Positions 63,123 to 64,000 of a stretch of 64,000 bases of DNA are shown piece by piece. Position numbers and translations under genes: made by a program. Under the pieces are notes generated by a model. That model saw only the letters and a program-made list of their open reading frames with translations, did no database searches and was not told the origin of the DNA. Every line of letters starts with the position of its first letter. Within the stretch, counting starts at the first letter, position 1. The stretch comes from Paramecium sonneborni (lineage: Eukaryota > Ciliophora > Oligohymenophorea > Peniculida > Parameciidae), in assembly GCA_905182985.1 (NCBI GenBank), contig CAJJDN010000008.1, positions 267,740 through 331,739 of the forward strand. The letters are read 5' to 3'.

Positions 63123-64000
63123 ATGATTTAATAATAAAGTGATCTCTTTTCATTTACACCAATACTTTAATCAACATCCTTAGATGAAAACTAATTACCT
63201 TCTTACTCAACATATACATATGATTTATATGAGAAAAAATTTAGAAGGACATCTAAATTTGTAAATTTTGATTAATTGAACTATGTTCCATTTTATGCTG
63301 CTTCAATCAAGATTTCAAATACAAATGATTTCTTAATTACTGGAGGAGCAGTTTTATTAGAAGATAATCAAGATTAGTATTAAACAACTAATTTTTGCAT
63401 GAAAATATCTCTAAATTAAGATAGCGTATTAATATCATCTTTTGATTCAATAACATAAACTTAAATATTGCCATCAATGATATATGCAAGACACAATCAT
63501 AAGATTTATGAATTGAGAGAAAATGATAAACGAGTTTTTATTGCTGTAGGTGGGTAATATATAAATAGTGAAGAAATTGGTATTTTGAATTTTTGTGAAA
63601 AGTTAGTTGAAGGATCTAATTAATGGGTTGAAATAGCACCCTTATCTAAAAAAAGAACAGGATTTTCAGGATTTGTATAAAATAATAAAATTTATGTTTT
63701 CTGTGGAGTCTCAGGGTTTAATGAGAAAAAACATGAAATTATTCCACTTACTCAAATTGAAGTTTATGATCTAACAAAGGACTTATGGGAATAATTTAAA
63801 TATAAATGTCCTTTAGGAATCTTAATAGGATTAGATTCTCTTTGTTTACCTATTAATGATACAAAAGTGTTAATTTTAGGGGGATCAAAAGAATAGAGTG
63901 CAGATTAAATTTTGATTTTAGATTAGGAGAAAAAAGCATTTATAAAACATTCATAAAAGTTAACCATTCCTAAAGCTAAATGTTTTGGAAAGTTTGCTAG
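63123..64000 (+). CDS. Kelch-type beta-propeller protein, 5' part
   Basis: The gene starts at ATG 63123 and runs off the window; 292 codons are visible without an intron. Kelch-like repeats are suggested by DFLITGGAVLLED, RVFIAVGGQYINSEEIG, NKIYVFCGVSGFNEK followed by QIEVYDLTKDLWEQFK, and KVLILGGSKEQSADQI. The G-G doublet, the spaced aromatic/W and the alternating hydrophobic strands are the kelch pattern. In ciliates similar kelch proteins are numerous and little characterised. The N-terminal 50 residues are serine and threonine rich. It is divergent from the PP2A B56 gene with 51 bp between start codons. Confidence 0.75.

Overview
The window is macronuclear (somatic) DNA of a ciliate, most likely a Paramecium species. 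Three things in the sequence show this. TAA and TAG occur throughout reading frames at glutamine positions, and TGA is the only stop. Genes are cut by GT..AG introns of about 20-31 nt, mostly GTA...TAG; the ones listed here were placed so that reading frames and known family motifs are restored. The DNA is very AT-rich, with compact genes on both strands and intergenic gaps that are often under 200 bp. Standard-code translation breaks almost every gene, so the models below use the ciliate code; each was checked by requiring (span minus introns) to be a multiple of three.

Layout. 0-9 kb: the 3' end of a mitochondrial processing peptidase, a CK1 kinase, a TAF2-like TFIID subunit, an LRR protein and a cyclin. 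9-16 kb: NAC-alpha, the 75-kDa complex I subunit, ribosomal protein eL13 and two unknown proteins. 16-27 kb: a cyclic-nucleotide-type K+ channel, a second CK1 kinase divergent from a ubiquitin protease, a phosphoserine-aminotransferase relative without its catalytic lysine, and a TFIIB-like protein. 27-34.6 kb: unknown proteins, an LYR-type complex I subunit, a Wee1/Myt1-like kinase with an apparent frameshift, coiled-coil ORFs and NOP58. 34.7-45.4 kb: decayed gene remains, a CaMK-like kinase, an adrenodoxin-type ferredoxin, two trichocyst-matrix-type secretory proteins around two probable mitochondrial membrane proteins, and a CDPK. 45.7-52 kb: a UAP56-like DEAD-box helicase, an EME1-like nuclease subunit, ribosomal P2, a helical protein and SPO11. 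52-64 kb: a Myb-like protein, a cysteine-rich surface protein, an AGC (YANK-like) kinase, coiled-coil proteins, a DUF2804 protein, a PP2A B56 subunit and a partial kelch-type protein.

There are no operons; each gene is its own unit. Functional themes are signalling (six kinases and one PP2A regulatory subunit), mitochondrial respiration (NDUFS1, an NDUFA6-like LYR protein, ferredoxin, a carrier-like protein), regulated secretion (trichocyst matrix proteins, a calcium-dependent kinase) and meiotic recombination (SPO11, EME1-like). The items most worth a second look are the lysine-less PSAT relative, the homopolymer frameshift in the Wee1-like kinase, the enlarged Fe-S loop of the ferredoxin, in-frame stopless mini-introns (one inside a kinase glycine-rich loop), divergent start codons only 18 bp apart, and several decayed genes broken by TGA codons. 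No tRNA, rRNA, CRISPR array or transposon was recognised. No similarity search could be run, so family names rest on motif recognition.
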